A DNA stretch of 33,711 bases from Mycoplasmopsis gallinarum DSM 19816 (GCF_000621085.1 NZ_JHZE01000012.1:1-33711), one strand, 5' to 3'. Positions 7,606 through 19,200 are shown, counted from the stretch's first letter. Numbers and translations are program-made. Notes: generated by a model not told the origin, from the sequence alone.

Positions 7606-8244
7606 TTAATTTTTATGGAAAATATATTTAAGATTTTCTTTTCAAATTCCTAAATTTAATTTTCTTGCTTCATTTTCTAAATTAACTATTTTATAGTAAT
7701 ATTCAATTAATTTATCATCTACAATTCAATAAGGTTTTGAGTATTTATATAAAGAAACATATTTTACTCTTGCAAGTCCTTTTTTAAGCAATTGCATTGC
7801 AACATCTATATTTTGGTGATTTTTTAAAATGACAACTTTTCTTTGATATTTATCAATTTTTAAGATTTTTATTTTTATTTCTTTTCATTTTAATAATCTA
7901 ATTAGCTCTTGTTTTGCTTTTTGTCCATAATAGTTTTCTTTTAGTGCTAGTTTTTCTCCATTTGACTTTTTAATTTCCGGAGTATCAATTCCAAAAATTC
8001 TTAATCCCGTATATTGATTATTCATTTTGCAATAGATTGTATCTCCGTCTATAATTTCATAATCTTTAATCTTATATTCTTTATTTGTTGCATAGTTTGT
8101 CGTGGTACAACTTAAACATAGAGGAAACAGTGTTAAATTAGTAAATATTACCCATTTTCTTTTCACATTATTAAATTGACATTTTGGTTTCAAAAAAATA
8201 GAATAAAAAAAATAAGTAAAATAACCTATTTTTTTCTTTGACAT
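7606..8244 (-). CDS. Thermonuclease (SNase-like) family nuclease, probably exported
   Basis: A 212-residue protein with a staphylococcal nuclease domain from about residue 58. Visible motifs are IIDGDTIYC, the LRIFGIDTPE active-site arginine and acidic cluster, K-Y-Q-R-K-V with the second catalytic arginine, and a C-terminal LGIWKEN. A hydrophobic stretch ending LCLSC at residues 42-46 could be a lipobox, which would place the nuclease on the cell surface for nucleic-acid scavenging. The ATG at 8244 lies inside fba, overlapping it by 19 bases. An internal GTG at codon 27 would give a more usual signal-peptide length, so the start is uncertain. TGA encodes Trp three times. Confidence 0.88.
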
Positions 8245-9083
8245 TCTTTAATTTTTTCTTCTATAACTTTACAAATTGCATCAAATCCAGGTTTTAATAG
8301 TTTTCTTGGATCATAATTTTTATTTTCTAAATCTTTATTAGAAATAATAAATTCTCGAATAGCTTGATGGTTAGCCTGCTGTAATTCTGTATTTATGTTT
8401 ATTTTAGTTACCCCAAGTTCTATAGCCTTAGCTACTTGTTCATAAGGAATTCCGCTTCCACCATGTAAGACTATTCCAATGTTTAAATTTTGATGCAACT
8501 CTTGTAATTTATCAAAATTTAAACCGTTTCAATTAGCTGGATATGGACCATGAATATTGCCAATTCCTGCTGCTAAAACATCAATTCCCAAATTAGTTAA
8601 TTCTTTTGCTTCGGACAAATCAGCTAGTTCTCCATTTGCAATAGTCCCATCTTCTTCGCCACCAATTGAACCCACTTCAACTTCCAAAGAAATATTTTTA
8701 ATTTTGCAAGTTTCAATTAATTTTTTAGTTAAATTTAAATTTTCCTCGAAATTTAATTTAGATCCATCAAACATTACTGAAGTAAAACCGTTGTCAATTG
8801 CTTTTAAACAAGCTTCATAGCTTCCATGATCTAAATGCAAAGCAATATCGACTGTAATATTTAATTCTTCAATTAAATTTTTAACTAAATTAGCAACGGT
8901 TTTATATCCGCCCATATATTTGATTGCCCCTTCAGATACACCTACAATTAAAGGACAATTATTTTTTTGGGCCGTCAATAAAATTGCTTTAGTTCATTCT
9001 AAATTATTAGTATTAATATGTGGCACTGCATAATGATTTTTATATGCATTTTGCAACATTGCTTTAGCATTAACTAAAGCCAT
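8226..9083 (-). CDS. fba: Class II fructose-bisphosphate aldolase
   Basis: A zinc-dependent glycolytic aldolase that cleaves fructose 1,6-bisphosphate to glyceraldehyde 3-phosphate and dihydroxyacetone phosphate. The 285-residue length is normal. Visible landmarks are HLDHGSYEACLKAI with the catalytic aspartate and a zinc histidine, EVEVGSIGGEEDG, GNIHGPYPAN (zinc histidine), LHGGSGIP (zinc histidine and phosphate loop) and KININTELQ. TGA encodes Trp at two sites. It starts 3 bases after the rpoE stop and overlaps the nuclease start, giving an rpoE-fba-nuclease operon. Confidence 0.97.
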
Positions 9084-9086
9084 AAA

Positions 9087-9350
9087 TTAATTAAATCCCA
9101 TTCTTGTGGTTCATTGATTTTCGTTTTTATCTCTTACAAAACGTGAATCCACAGTCAATAAACGATATAGTTCTCCAATTTTATTTACTCTTAGAGTTTC
9201 ATATGCAATTTCTTTTTCTTCAGCCTCTAATTCTCATTTATTTTTTAATTCTTTTTCAACTACTTCAAAAAAATTTTCAAAAGGAACATAAGTACTATTT
9301 TTACAATTTTCAATTCCATAATCAACTGCAATATCAAGCATTGTTCTCAT
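9087..9350 (-). CDS. rpoE: RNA polymerase delta subunit, short form (HARE-HTH domain only)
   Basis: An 87-residue protein. The helical pattern (MLDIAVDYGIE..., F-E-N-F-F-E-V-V, L-G/E-L-Y-R-L-L-T-V-D-S-R-F-V) matches the N-terminal HARE-HTH domain of the firmicute delta subunit, which modulates RNA polymerase recycling and initiation. The long acidic C-terminal tail of Bacillus delta is missing: the protein ends after a W-T-T-R-M-G-F motif. Two tryptophans are TGA-encoded and one codon-4 methionine could be an alternative start. A good ribosome binding site (AGGAG) lies 7 bases upstream. It leads the rpoE-fba-nuclease operon. Confidence 0.8.
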
Positions 9351-9378
9351 AATAACTCCTCTTTTTAGTATTTTAAAC

Positions 9379-9386
9379 ATTATAAT
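9379..9386. promoter_or_regulatory. Overlapping divergent -10 elements between rpoE and trmL
   Basis: The minus strand has TATAAT at 9384-9379, 28 bases before rpoE. The plus strand has TATAAT at 9381-9386, 49 bases before trmL. The rest of the 85-base intergenic region is almost pure A/T, so other -10 sites are possible. Confidence 0.45.
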
Positions 9387-9435
9387 ATTAACAATATTAT
9401 ATTATTATTAATTAATAACAAACATAAGGAGAAAA

Positions 9436-9957
9436 ATGCTAAATATTATTTTGTTTCAGCCAGAAATTCCGCCTAATACTGGTAATATAATTCGTACTTG
9501 TTATGCTTTGGGCGCTAAATTACACATAATTAAACCCATTTCTTTTGATTTAGATCCACATTATCTTTCTCGTTCTGGTGCAGGCAAACTACTTACAGAT
9601 ATTCAACATGAAGTTCACAATTCATATGCTGATTTTGTAAAAAAATATGGTAATAAAAAAATTTATTATCTAACAAGATATGGACAAAAAACTTATGCTG
9701 ATGTTGATTTTAAAAAGGATTATGAAAAAGATAAAGAAATATGAATAATGTTTGGTCGTGAATCTACTGGAATCGATAAGGAAATTTTAAAAAATAATTT
9801 AGAAACTTGCCTAAGAATTCCTATGGTTTCTGCAATGCGATCTATTAATTTAGCTAATTGTGTAGCAATTGTTGGCTTCGAAATTATGCGTCAGTTAGAC
9901 TTTGTTGATTTAAATCCTTTTGAAACTCAAAAAGGTAAGGATTATTTACTCAAATAA
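9436..9957 (+). CDS. trmL: tRNA (cytidine/uridine-2'-O-)-methyltransferase TrmL
   Basis: A SPOUT-fold enzyme that methylates the wobble base ribose (position 34) of certain leucine tRNAs with S-adenosylmethionine. The 173-residue length is typical. Landmarks are NTGNIIRTCYALGAKLHIIKP near the N-terminus, IMFGRESTGI in the middle, and the knot region RIPMVSAMRSINLANCVAIV. One TGA encodes the Trp just before the FGRE motif. AAGGAG lies 7 bases upstream. It is the first gene of a rightward operon, and the next gene starts 1 base after its stop. Confidence 0.93.
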
Positions 9958-9958
9958 A

Positions 9959-10690
9959 ATGCAAAATAAGTTAATTTCTAGTGTTCAAAATTCCAAGATT
10001 AAATATTTGAAACAAGTTGCAAATTTTAAATATTCAAATTTATTTTTAGTCGAAGGTTATCATTTAGTTCAAGAAGCATTTAAAAATAATTTAGTAATAG
10101 AAACATTTGAATTAAATGAAAATCAATTAGTTTATCCAAATTCAACTCTAATTACATCAAATGTTTTAAGCTCAATAACTAACACAAAAACACCTGAAGG
10201 AATCGTTGCATTGTGCAAAATTGCTTTTAAAACTGAATTAAATGACAAAATAATTTTTTTAGATAATGTACAAGATCCAGGCAATATTGGCACTATTATT
10301 CGTACTATGAAAGCTTTTAATTTTAATTCTTTGATTGCCAATATTAATTTATTGAATCATAAAATTATCCGTTCAACTCAAGGTGCAATTTTTGATTTAA
10401 ATTACTATCAATACAAACAAAATGATTATTCAATCATAAAAAAACTTAAAAGCGAAGGTTACAAAATTATTGGCACTTTATTAGATAAAAATAGTCAGCC
10501 TTATTTTCAAAATGACTTATTTACAGGCAAATTTGTGTTAATAATGGGGAATGAAGGAAACGGAATAAGTCGTGAATTACAACAACTATTGGATTATTCA
10601 GTTTATATTCCAATTAATTTTGAAAGCTTAAATGTTGCTGTGGCAACTGGAATTGTATTGAATCACATTTATCAAAGCGAGAAAAAATAA
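9959..10690 (+). CDS. TrmH-family (SpoU) rRNA/tRNA 2'-O-methyltransferase
   Basis: A 243-residue enzyme. The N-terminal ~90 residues form an L30e-like substrate-binding domain (SSVQNSKIKYLKQV, then F-L-V-E-G-Y-H). The SPOUT domain follows, with FLDNVQDPGNIGTIIRT, STQGAIF, MGNEGNGIS and a closing ESLNVAVATGIVLNHI. It should methylate a ribose 2'-OH in rRNA or tRNA; the exact site cannot be read from sequence. The ATG at 9959 is chosen because it follows the trmL stop and begins the conserved N-terminus. The stop overlaps the next start by one base. Confidence 0.93.
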   Translation: MQNKLISSVQNSKIKYLKQVANFKYSNLFLVEGYHLVQEAFKNNLVIETFELNENQLVYPNSTLITSNVLSSITNTKTPEGIVALCKIAFKTELNDKIIFLDNVQDPGNIGTIIRTMKAFNFNSLIANINLLNHKIIRSTQGAIFDLNYYQYKQNDYSIIKKLKSEGYKIIGTLLDKNSQPYFQNDLFTGKFVLIMGNEGNGISRELQQLLDYSVYIPINFESLNVAVATGIVLNHIYQSEKK

Positions 10691-10926
10691 TGAAAAATGA
10701 AAAATTAAATGATTTGTTGATTAATCCAAATTTTAATTTCGAATTTAATGGATATTCAACAAAAGAAGTAAATGAGCATATTAATTTAATTTCTATTGAA
10801 ATTGATAATTTAAAACAAAATTATGAAGCTAAAATTAACGCTTTAAATGCAGAAATTAAAAAATTAAATAATAAAGTTGCTTCATTAGAATTAGAACTTG
10901 TTAATAAAGCAATTGAAAATAAATAA
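10690..10926 (+). CDS. Short DivIVA/GpsB-like coiled-coil protein
   Basis: A 78-residue protein. The N-terminal half has the DivIVA signature spacing (F-E-F-N-G-Y-S-T-K-E-V-N-E-H-I), and the second half is a coiled coil of about 40 residues with regular leucine/isoleucine heptads. DivIVA and GpsB proteins bind membrane curvature or division complexes as coiled-coil oligomers. This one lacks the extended C-terminal part and resembles a minimal version. Its start overlaps the stop of the methyltransferase gene (TAATG), and rbgA follows 7 bases later. Confidence 0.7.
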   Translation: MKNEKLNDLLINPNFNFEFNGYSTKEVNEHINLISIEIDNLKQNYEAKINALNAEIKKLNNKVASLELELVNKAIENK

Positions 10927-10933
10927 GGAAAAT

Positions 10934-11791
10934 ATGGCTGAAGAAAAAATATTGATTAATTGATATCCTGGGCATATGGCTAAGGCAATAAGAGAAATTA
11001 AAGAAAATGCTCAGCTTGCTGACATTTTTATAATTGTTTTAGATGCAAGATGCCCAATTAGTTCATACAATGAGGACTTTGATCAAATTGCTCCTCATAA
11101 ACCTAGATTGTTTGTGATAACAAAAAGTGATTTGATGGATTCAAGCAAAAAAAGCGCTATTTCAAAGCGTTTTGGAGATGAGAACTTGCTTTGATTAGAC
11201 TTAAGACAACAAAAAAATAAAAACGTCATTATTAATCAAGTTAAAAAAATGGCGCAAACTAAAATCGCTAAAGATCGCGCTAAGGGTTTATTAATTTCTA
11301 AAATTAAGGTTTTTGTAATGGGTATTCCTAATGCTGGAAAGAGCACTTTGATTAATTTAGTTTCACAAAAAAAATCTCTAAAAGTTGCTAATTTTCCTGG
11401 GGTCACAAGAAATCAAAAGTGAGTTCAAGTTAATGATTCTTTATTTTTTTTAGATACACCCGGCATTTTATTACCCAAATTAAATGATCAAGAGGCAGCA
11501 ACTAAACTTGCTATGATTGGTTCAATTGAAACTAATTTTTTCCCATTAAGATTTCTAGCTAATAATTATTTAAAAATTATCTTAGAATATTACCCAAATA
11601 AATTTACTAAAGAATTCAATATTAATTTAGACGAATTTGACAATGAATTCAGCGAAGTAAAAGCACATAATATATTTTTCAAAATCGCTATAAATAAGCA
11701 GTATAAAAATGACAATAAAGCAGATTTAACTCGAGTGTATAAAGAATTTATTAATTGAGTTAAAAATTTAAAAGGAGTTACTTATGATTAA
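10934..11791 (+). CDS. rbgA: Ribosome biogenesis GTPase RbgA (YlqF)
   Basis: A circularly permuted GTPase needed for late 50S assembly. The 285-residue length fits the family. The NWYPGHMAKA motif opens the protein. G4 (TKSD, residues 63-66) comes before G1 (GIPNAGKST, residues 130-138), then G2, then G3 (DTPG), which is the permuted order. A C-terminal RNA-binding tail follows. TGA encodes Trp several times. The last bases carry the ribosome binding site and the start of the next gene, with which it overlaps by 8 bases. Confidence 0.95.
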
Positions 11792-12209
11792 GAAAAATAA
11801 ACATTCTTTACAAGAGAAATCACAAGCATGATACAAAGTTTTTTCATATCAACCAGATTTTTTTAAAAACAAGTTGTTTTCTAATTATCAATTTTCTTCT
11901 TTAATCCTCTTAATTTTAGGTGCTTTAATAGTATTAGGCATAATGCTGGCAATAAAATTAAAAAGTGCCACCAATTTTAATCCAGTTAATTTTTCTGCAA
12001 TAATTATTTTTACCATTTTGGTTTTCTTAGGATTTTTATTGCAATTATATTTCTTTATTTTCGGTATTTTGAATTGAATTATTTTAAATAAAATTAAAAG
12101 AAATCAAAGTTTTGAATCTTTAAGCAAATCTATTTCTATTTGAGTAAAATTCACTTTTAAAAAATATCCTGAGAAATATTTATCTATATTAGAACCATTA
12201 GGAAATTAG
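11784..12209 (+). CDS. Unrecognised two-TM membrane protein
   Basis: A 141-residue protein starting at an ATG inside the rbgA 3' end, with AAAGGAG 7 bases upstream. Hydrophobic segments lie at about residues 36-58 and 70-98, linked by a short loop. The N-terminus and C-terminus are basic and probably cytoplasmic. TGA encodes three tryptophans. No family is recognised. It is the last gene of the trmL operon and is followed by a terminator shared with the convergent ABC transporter genes. Confidence 0.75.
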
Positions 12210-12272
12210 AGGCAAAATATATTTGTTATATACATTTTCTAAATAAAAACAAAAATTTAATTCATTGCAACT

Positions 12273-12316
12273 AAAAAAACACGATTTTGGTTTTCACCAT
12301 TTTCGTGTTTTTTCTT
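12273..12316. terminator. Bidirectional terminator between the trmL operon and the ABC transporter
   Basis: A long stem has an outer arm AAAAACACGA/TCGTGTTTTT, a T-T internal mismatch, and an inner arm TGGT/ACCA. A-runs on the left and T-runs on the right allow termination of both convergent transcripts. Confidence 0.75.
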
Positions 12317-12323
12317 TCTAATT

Positions 12324-13238
12324 CTAATCAATTTTTAAGAATTCATCGGGGTGTTTCTTTTTATCATTTTTGACAATTTTTTCAATTTTTCCGTTTTTTA
12401 CATAAAATACTCTATCGGCAATTGGAGTTATTTGTGGATCATGACTAACAAAAATGATAGTTGTTTTTTCTTTTTTATTTAATTCAAAAAGTGTTTTTAA
12501 AACAATTTTTGTTGTTGCATGATCTAGGGCACCAGTTGGTTCATCTGCAAAGATAATTTCAGAATTTTTTACTAACGCTCTTATAATTGAAACTCTTTGT
12601 TGCTGTCCGCCTGATAATTGTGAAGGATATTTATTTTTTTCATTACTTAATTCAAAAGTTTTAAATAATTCATCAATGTTTAAAACTTTTTGTTTGTCTT
12701 TTTGCAAATAAGCACCAGTCAAAGCGTTGTCATATGCACTTAAATTAGTTAATAAATTGTAACTTTGAAAAATGAAGCTAACATTATTCCTTCTAAATTT
12801 AGTTAACCCTCTGTCATCTAAATTAACTAGTGATTCGTTATTGACATAAATTTCACCTTTATTTGGTCTATCTAAACCTGAAATTAAATTTAATAATGTT
12901 GATTTCCCACTTCCAGAAGTTCCGAAAATCAAAATAATTTCACCTTTATCAATTGTTAAGGAAACATCATCTAAAACTTTGTTAATTACTTCACCATTAA
13001 CATAATATTTAGTTACATTTTTAACTTCAACTAAATGGTTGAAATTTTGAACTTTATTTTTTTTAGAATGTTTTCTTTTTGATAATTTATTTAACAATTT
13101 AGCAATTTTTTTATTTACTATTAATTGCTTTTGCCCATTTGCATATTTATTAATTATTTCGCAAACATTTTCAGAAGTAATTTTTTCGTTTTTTGGAATT
13201 TTCAATTCTGGAAAATTCAATTCTTTTTCATTTTTCAT
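12324..13238 (-). CDS. ABC transporter ATPase of the FtsE/LolD/MacB type
   Basis: A 304-residue ATP-binding protein. An unusual lysine-rich N-terminal extension of ~68 residues precedes the nucleotide-binding domain, which starts at VEVKNVTKYY. Walker A is GTSGSGKST (~106-114), the Q-loop F-I-F-Q-S-Y follows, the signature is LSGGQQQR, Walker B is IIFADEP, and the H-loop is VSHD. A short charged tail ends the protein. It starts 2 bases after the stop of the giant permease, with AAAGG in the permease end as ribosome binding site, and must be its energy-coupling partner. The pair resembles the MG467/MG468 system of Mycoplasma genitalium. The substrate is unknown. Confidence 0.93.
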   Translation of the reverse strand: MKNEKELNFPELKIPKNEKITSENVCEIINKYANGQKQLIVNKKIAKLLNKLSKRKHSKKNKVQNFNHLVEVKNVTKYYVNGEVINKVLDDVSLTIDKGEIILIFGTSGSGKSTLLNLISGLDRPNKGEIYVNNESLVNLDDRGLTKFRRNNVSFIFQSYNLLTNLSAYDNALTGAYLQKDKQKVLNIDELFKTFELSNEKNKYPSQLSGGQQQRVSIIRALVKNSEIIFADEPTGALDHATTKIVLKTLFELNKKEKTTIIFVSHDPQITPIADRVFYVKNGKIEKIVKNDKKKHPDEFLKID

Positions 13239-13240
13239 TT

Positions 13241-16200
13241 TTATCCTTTAAGTAATTCAATTGGTTTCATTTTGCCGATTGTCATTCATGTTCCTAAAGC
13301 AGTAATTATAAATACTCCGAATACTAATAATATTGTTGTTAATATGTAAATTCAATTTAAATTAATGGCCAAATAAACAGAAGATGAGGCTAATAAGAAT
13401 GCATTGAAAATTGAAATTAAACCAAGAGTAATTGGAATAGCAATAATTAATGATAAAAGAATAAAAGGAACAAAAGCAAAAAGAAACATTTTAATTTTTT
13501 CTTTATTTGAATATCCTAAAATTGATCAAATTGCAATATTTTTTTGATTTTCATTAATCATTAAAGAGGAAATAATAACAAGTATCACTAATGAAATTGC
13601 TAAAATTGAGCTTAATGTTGCAATAATTAATTTAGTAACCATATCTCCAATTTGATTAATGAAACCAATTTCAATTTCTTTTGAATCAATTGCTGAAGCA
13701 ATAATAGTAAATAAATTTGATTCGTAATTATCAAAGTATTTATTAATTGTTTCTTTCATTCCTAAATTTTTATGTTTTTCATAACTTATATTCAAATCTT
13801 GTTCTAAGTTTGATTCATTCATAAATTGATTATAAATATGTTTAATATTAATGTCTGGTTTAATTTCTTTTAATTTTAATAAATTATTTATTAATAAACC
13901 TTCTGCTTGATTATTGCTAATATTTGGATTGAAGATTTGTTCATAAATTGAACTTATTTTTAAATTATCTAAAACATCTAGATTAATATTATCAAGCGTT
14001 GGTCAATATCCACTATCTGAATATAATGCTGTTGATTGTAATAATTGAAGTGGAATTGGACTATTTGTCATAATTCCATTAAATGGTTCATAATTACTTA
14101 TATTTTTAGTCAGATTGTTATTTAATCCAAGTAAATCATTGACAATGTTTTGGGTTGTAACAATTTCTTCATTAATCATTGTATTGCTTATGCCTATAAC
14201 TTCAAATTCTATAGTTTCTTCTGTTCAATTTGAAACAAATTGCTTTATAAATCTATCAAAAGAATTCAGTGATTGAACACTAAGTTTATCACCTATTTTT
14301 AAGTTATATTTTGCTGCTACCACTTTGTTAATAACAAGAGGTTTAATTTTATTATTTTCATTTTGATAAAGTTTATTTAATAAATTGTGATTATTTTCAT
14401 CAATTAAAGCAATGAATTTACTATTTTGCTTATATCCATAAATTTTATGATTTTGTCCATTTCATGAAATTTCAGCTCATGAATATTGTTCGTCGCTTTG
14501 TTCATTGAAATAAATCCCACTGAAACTAATAAAGTAATCGTTGCTTAAATTTTCAAAAACTTCTGGTTTTTGCTCTTTTAAAGAAATTAATTGTTGAGCA
14601 ACAATTGTGTTTTCTCAATTATTTTGTGTTATTTGTTTTAAATTCAATCACTCTTCAATTGTTTTGTATCCATTGATTAAAAAGTTTCTATATTCAGTTC
14701 TTAAATTAGTTTTAATTGGTAACAATTCATATTCTTTGCTTTTTTCATTTCAAGAAGCAATTTTAAATTCGCCTTTTTTAGTACTATTAGAATCTTTATA
14801 ATATCTAAAAAATGTTTTTTTATCACTTGCATCTTCAATATTTTGATAATTTAAATTACCATTTTCATTTATAGATAGAACATAAGTTTTATTCTCAATT
14901 CTTTGATAATTCTGTGAATACTCTAAAGCATAACCAACAATGTCTCTTATTTTGTCAATTCTATTTTTTTGGGTGTCAGGCATTTTGTTATAAGCCAAGT
15001 CTCAAGGATTAACAGAAACACTTTGATCAATTTCAATATTTAAAGAAAATTGTGTCAAAATATGTGGTTCAAAAGAACTTGGATTCCCATTTTGATTTCC
15101 TTGATTAACAATTGGTGATCAACCTGGACCAAAATAGTTATATTGTGTATCTTGTGACTCTGATTGATTCCCTAGAGGTACATATAATGAATTATTTAAA
15201 TAATTTGGAGAGTAAGTTTTATAAATACCACCTTCTAATGTAGGAGTTTTTAAATCCATTTTAAATTGATAATGTCTGTTGTCAAAAGTATTTTTTATTG
15301 TTTTAGGAAAGGCTTTAATGCTTGCAAAACCAAATAAACTGGTTATAGAAACTAATAAAATTGATACCATAAATGAAAGTAATTTTCATACCCCATTCAA
15401 AATTAAAACTAATGTGAATTTTTGCTTAATATTTAATTTTTTAGATTTACTATAAATAAAATTATTAATTTTATTTATTTTTACTTCGTTTACATTATTA
15501 ATTAAATCTAATGGTTTAGTTCTTAATAAAATTAATGCTAAAACAAAAATTCATGTAGATAAACCTATCATTGGAATAATAATTGTGAATAGGAAGGCAA
15601 ATCAGTTAAAGTTCAATGTGGTTTTAGGTAGAGTTCAATAAGAACTAAATATATTAAATAGTAGATATTGTAAATTGTTTCCTAGTATATAGCCTAAAAT
15701 TCCTCCAATTAAACAAGTTACAAACGCAAAAGCTGTCAATGAAAAAGCAATTTTGTATGGTTGATAACCTTGAGCAATTAAAATTCCAATTACTTTGTTT
15801 TTACTATTAATGTATCTTTTAACAATGAAAATGGTTGATGTGCCCACCAGAATAATAAATAAGCTAATAATAAAATTGGTTGCCAAAGAAAGAGAATCAA
15901 TAATTTTTGTAATTGAACTAATTCTTAAAGATCTTTCTGGGTTAATTGGGTCAATTTCATCTATTTTATAGACTTTTTCTATATTTGTGTTACTTAAATT
16001 ATGAACAATTTCTTTTATTTCTGATTCAAGTTTGTTTATTGATTGTTTATCATTATTTTTAACAAGTAAATACTCTTTTACAACATTTCCTGCATAGGCT
16101 TTTTTTATTTTATCCATTCCAAAATTATTTACATAAACCAATGCTTGATTCTTGGTATTAACTTGCAAATTATTCTCATCAACGATTGGATAAATGTAAT

Positions 16201-19200
16201 CAACTGTGGTGTCATCACCAATAATTATGAATTTAATTCCATTAACATCAATTAAATATTCATCCTCTAATTTTGCAATAAATTCTTCAATTTTTAAAGG
16301 ATTAGTTGGAATTTCACCAGTATATATACTTTTATTATTATTAATTAAATAAGAATAATTTACTTTTGCTAAATAACTTTTTGGGTTGTTAAAAGTGATA
16401 TTTTGAACCTCTGTAAAAGTGAATAGTTCATTTATTAAATTTAATCCCAAGTCAATTAAATTCAAACCAAAAATTTCTGGATATTCTTTATTTGTTAAAT
16501 AATCGAGATAAATTTTGTCAACACTTAATTTGCTACTTCCTGTTAGATTTAAAGGAGGATTAGAAAGTTTAATTTTATTTAACAACGGGTTTAATATCTC
16601 TTTTAACTTTAAATTTTCAGGGCTATTGGTTTGAATGAAAAGTTCAAAATTTGGTAATTTATTTAACAATAAATAAGCCAAATTACCTTTTATTAGGTTA
16701 TCACTAGTTTGCTCTCCAGCAAAATATAAAATTACCACTTCTGGAAATAAATATCTCAATAATGGAGTAGTCAGAGCTTCAGAAATGCCAAATGAAGATA
16801 ACAAGTTTTCAGGACTAATTTTATCTAATAAAATATATGCTTCATTTCTTATTTCATAAAAATTTGTAGATGATAAATAATTTTTTACAAATGTTTTCAA
16901 GGTGTAATGATAAATCCCGTTAGGGTAATTTTTGTCATTATCTTTGGTGTATTTCTTGTTTTGACCTATCATTCCCAACATTAAAATTAATTCGTTTTTG
17001 TTCTCTAAAACAAAATTTTTAAATTTTGGGTTTTTATTAATTAATTCTTCTACAAAAGAATTTGTAAAATTTCCTGCACTATCTAAATTGAATAGGTTTG
17101 CGCTTTTTGGATTGTATAAATATTCATTTATAAAATAATCCATTTCGTTGCTAAATGGTATTTGTTCGTTAGTCGCTTTTGCTTGAGATAATTTTAAAAT
17201 TTGTTCATTAATACTAAATTCAAGAAAATTGTTTACAAATTTATCTGTCTCTTCTTTTGAAGCTGAATCATTTAAATAAAATTTTATTAATGTTTTATAC
17301 AAATGAAAATTATCATTCCCTAATTTATAGGCATTAAAACTTTTGCCAGACCATTCATTATTAGTAATTTCATCCAAACTTTCATTTAAAAGTGAAATTA
17401 CTTGTAATTTTCAGCTAAAACTATATCAATCGAATAATAAATCTGCACCTGTTTTTTCTTCTTCTTTTTTATAAACATTATTTGAACTAACTGTTTGTTC
17501 AACAAAATCAAAAAGTTTATAAAATTTATTTTTTAATTTTTCAGTTTTGTAAACATCTTTTACGCCTTCAAAATCAAAAATTTCTTTTCATTCAACTTCA
17601 TTAAAAATTGGATCATTTTTTTGAATTTCTTGACTTTGAATTTTTGCTAATTTATTTTTAATAGAACTATATAAATTATGAAATAAACCATAATTAGGTT
17701 GCGAATCATTTGATGAAAAATTTGCATTTATCAATCCAATAAAATCTAATAATGAAATTTTGTCATCATCTTGCGCTGGTAAATAAATTGGTTGATTTCC
17801 TAATTGTTGTACTTTTGATGATAAATTTAATAAATTCGTTAATGCTTTTTTAAAGACAATATTTGACCCATTAACATTAAAAATACTTTTTAAGAACACG
17901 AAAATTAAATTTTGAAAAGAAATGTCGTCTATTTCTTTTTCTGAGTCACCAATTTTTGCTGATTCAATATTTTTAATTAATTCTTTTTGGAATATATTAA
18001 AATCAATTAAATTAAGAATATTAACAATTCCTTCTTTTATATTTGCATATTCTCCGTCTTTATTTGCATCTAATTTAGATACAAATTTGTCGATTACAGG
18101 TCTTCATTTTTCTAATTCGAATTTATTTATAATCAAATTAATTAAAGAATGTTCATCATTAATATTTAAAATTTGAGAAAAATCTAAATTATTTATTATC
18201 AAACCAATTGATTGTTTAATTTGTTGTTGATCTGAAGCTAATAAAATTCAATTAATGATATTTCAAAAAGAAAGATATTTAGTCTCTGCATTTTCATCGA
18301 ATCATTTTTTTGCATAATTAACAATTTGAAAAGTATCGAAAGAATTTATAAATATCTTTGTTGCATTTATAAACAGTATTGGATCTTTTGATAAATTAAC
18401 GGTTGTTTCAATGAAATTGTTAGAAAGAATTTCGGAATTAGTTATCAATGAAATTGTTTGTATCAAGTTATTTAATTGCTTTATTAAATAATTTTTTTGT
18501 TCGTTAATTGTGCCTTGATCAAGAATTAGATTTTTTATTCGTTCTAAAAACTCGTTAATTATTATTTTTAAAAGATCTCCGTTTTGATGTGTAGACATTT
18601 TTTCAATTGCATTAAGTATCATTGCAGTTAATTTTGTGTTGTCTAATTGGCCAGTGATAAATGTTTGTCCAAAATTAACCATGTCCATTGATTCTTTTAA
18701 AATATTAAGTAATTCTAATATTGTTTCTTGTTTAAGAAAAACTTGTTTTGATAAGCTTGAATTTAATAAATTGTTTTTTAAAATTTCTATTAAATAATTA
18801 ACAGATCCTGTTTTTATTATGCTTTGTATTAATTTTTTGTCGTTTTCCATTAATAGAAGAGGGACATAAAATAAATTTTTATTGTTTGAATCTATTTTGA
18901 TTCAGCCATTTTCTGTAGTTTTTAAAAACTCGGTTGCTATGGTTAAATTGTTTGATTCGATAAATTTAAAAAGAGATGATTTATCAAACTTGTTTGATGA
19001 TTTTAAAATTTCTTCTTTATTAACTAAATAAAAATTTTGATTTTCTCAAAATATTCCGTATTTAATTTCATTTTGTGCGCTATTTAAATCATATTTTTCT
19101 AATCATAAAACTTTTTTTAGTCCTAAGTTTTGCAAATTATTATCAAAAACTTCAATAAAATCATATTTTGGTTTTATGTAATTTTCATCTGTTATTAAAT

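Noticed and set aside
9104-9352. Plus-strand frame of 82 codons
   Set aside because: It is antisense to rpoE, whose HARE-HTH-like protein and ribosome binding site are convincing.
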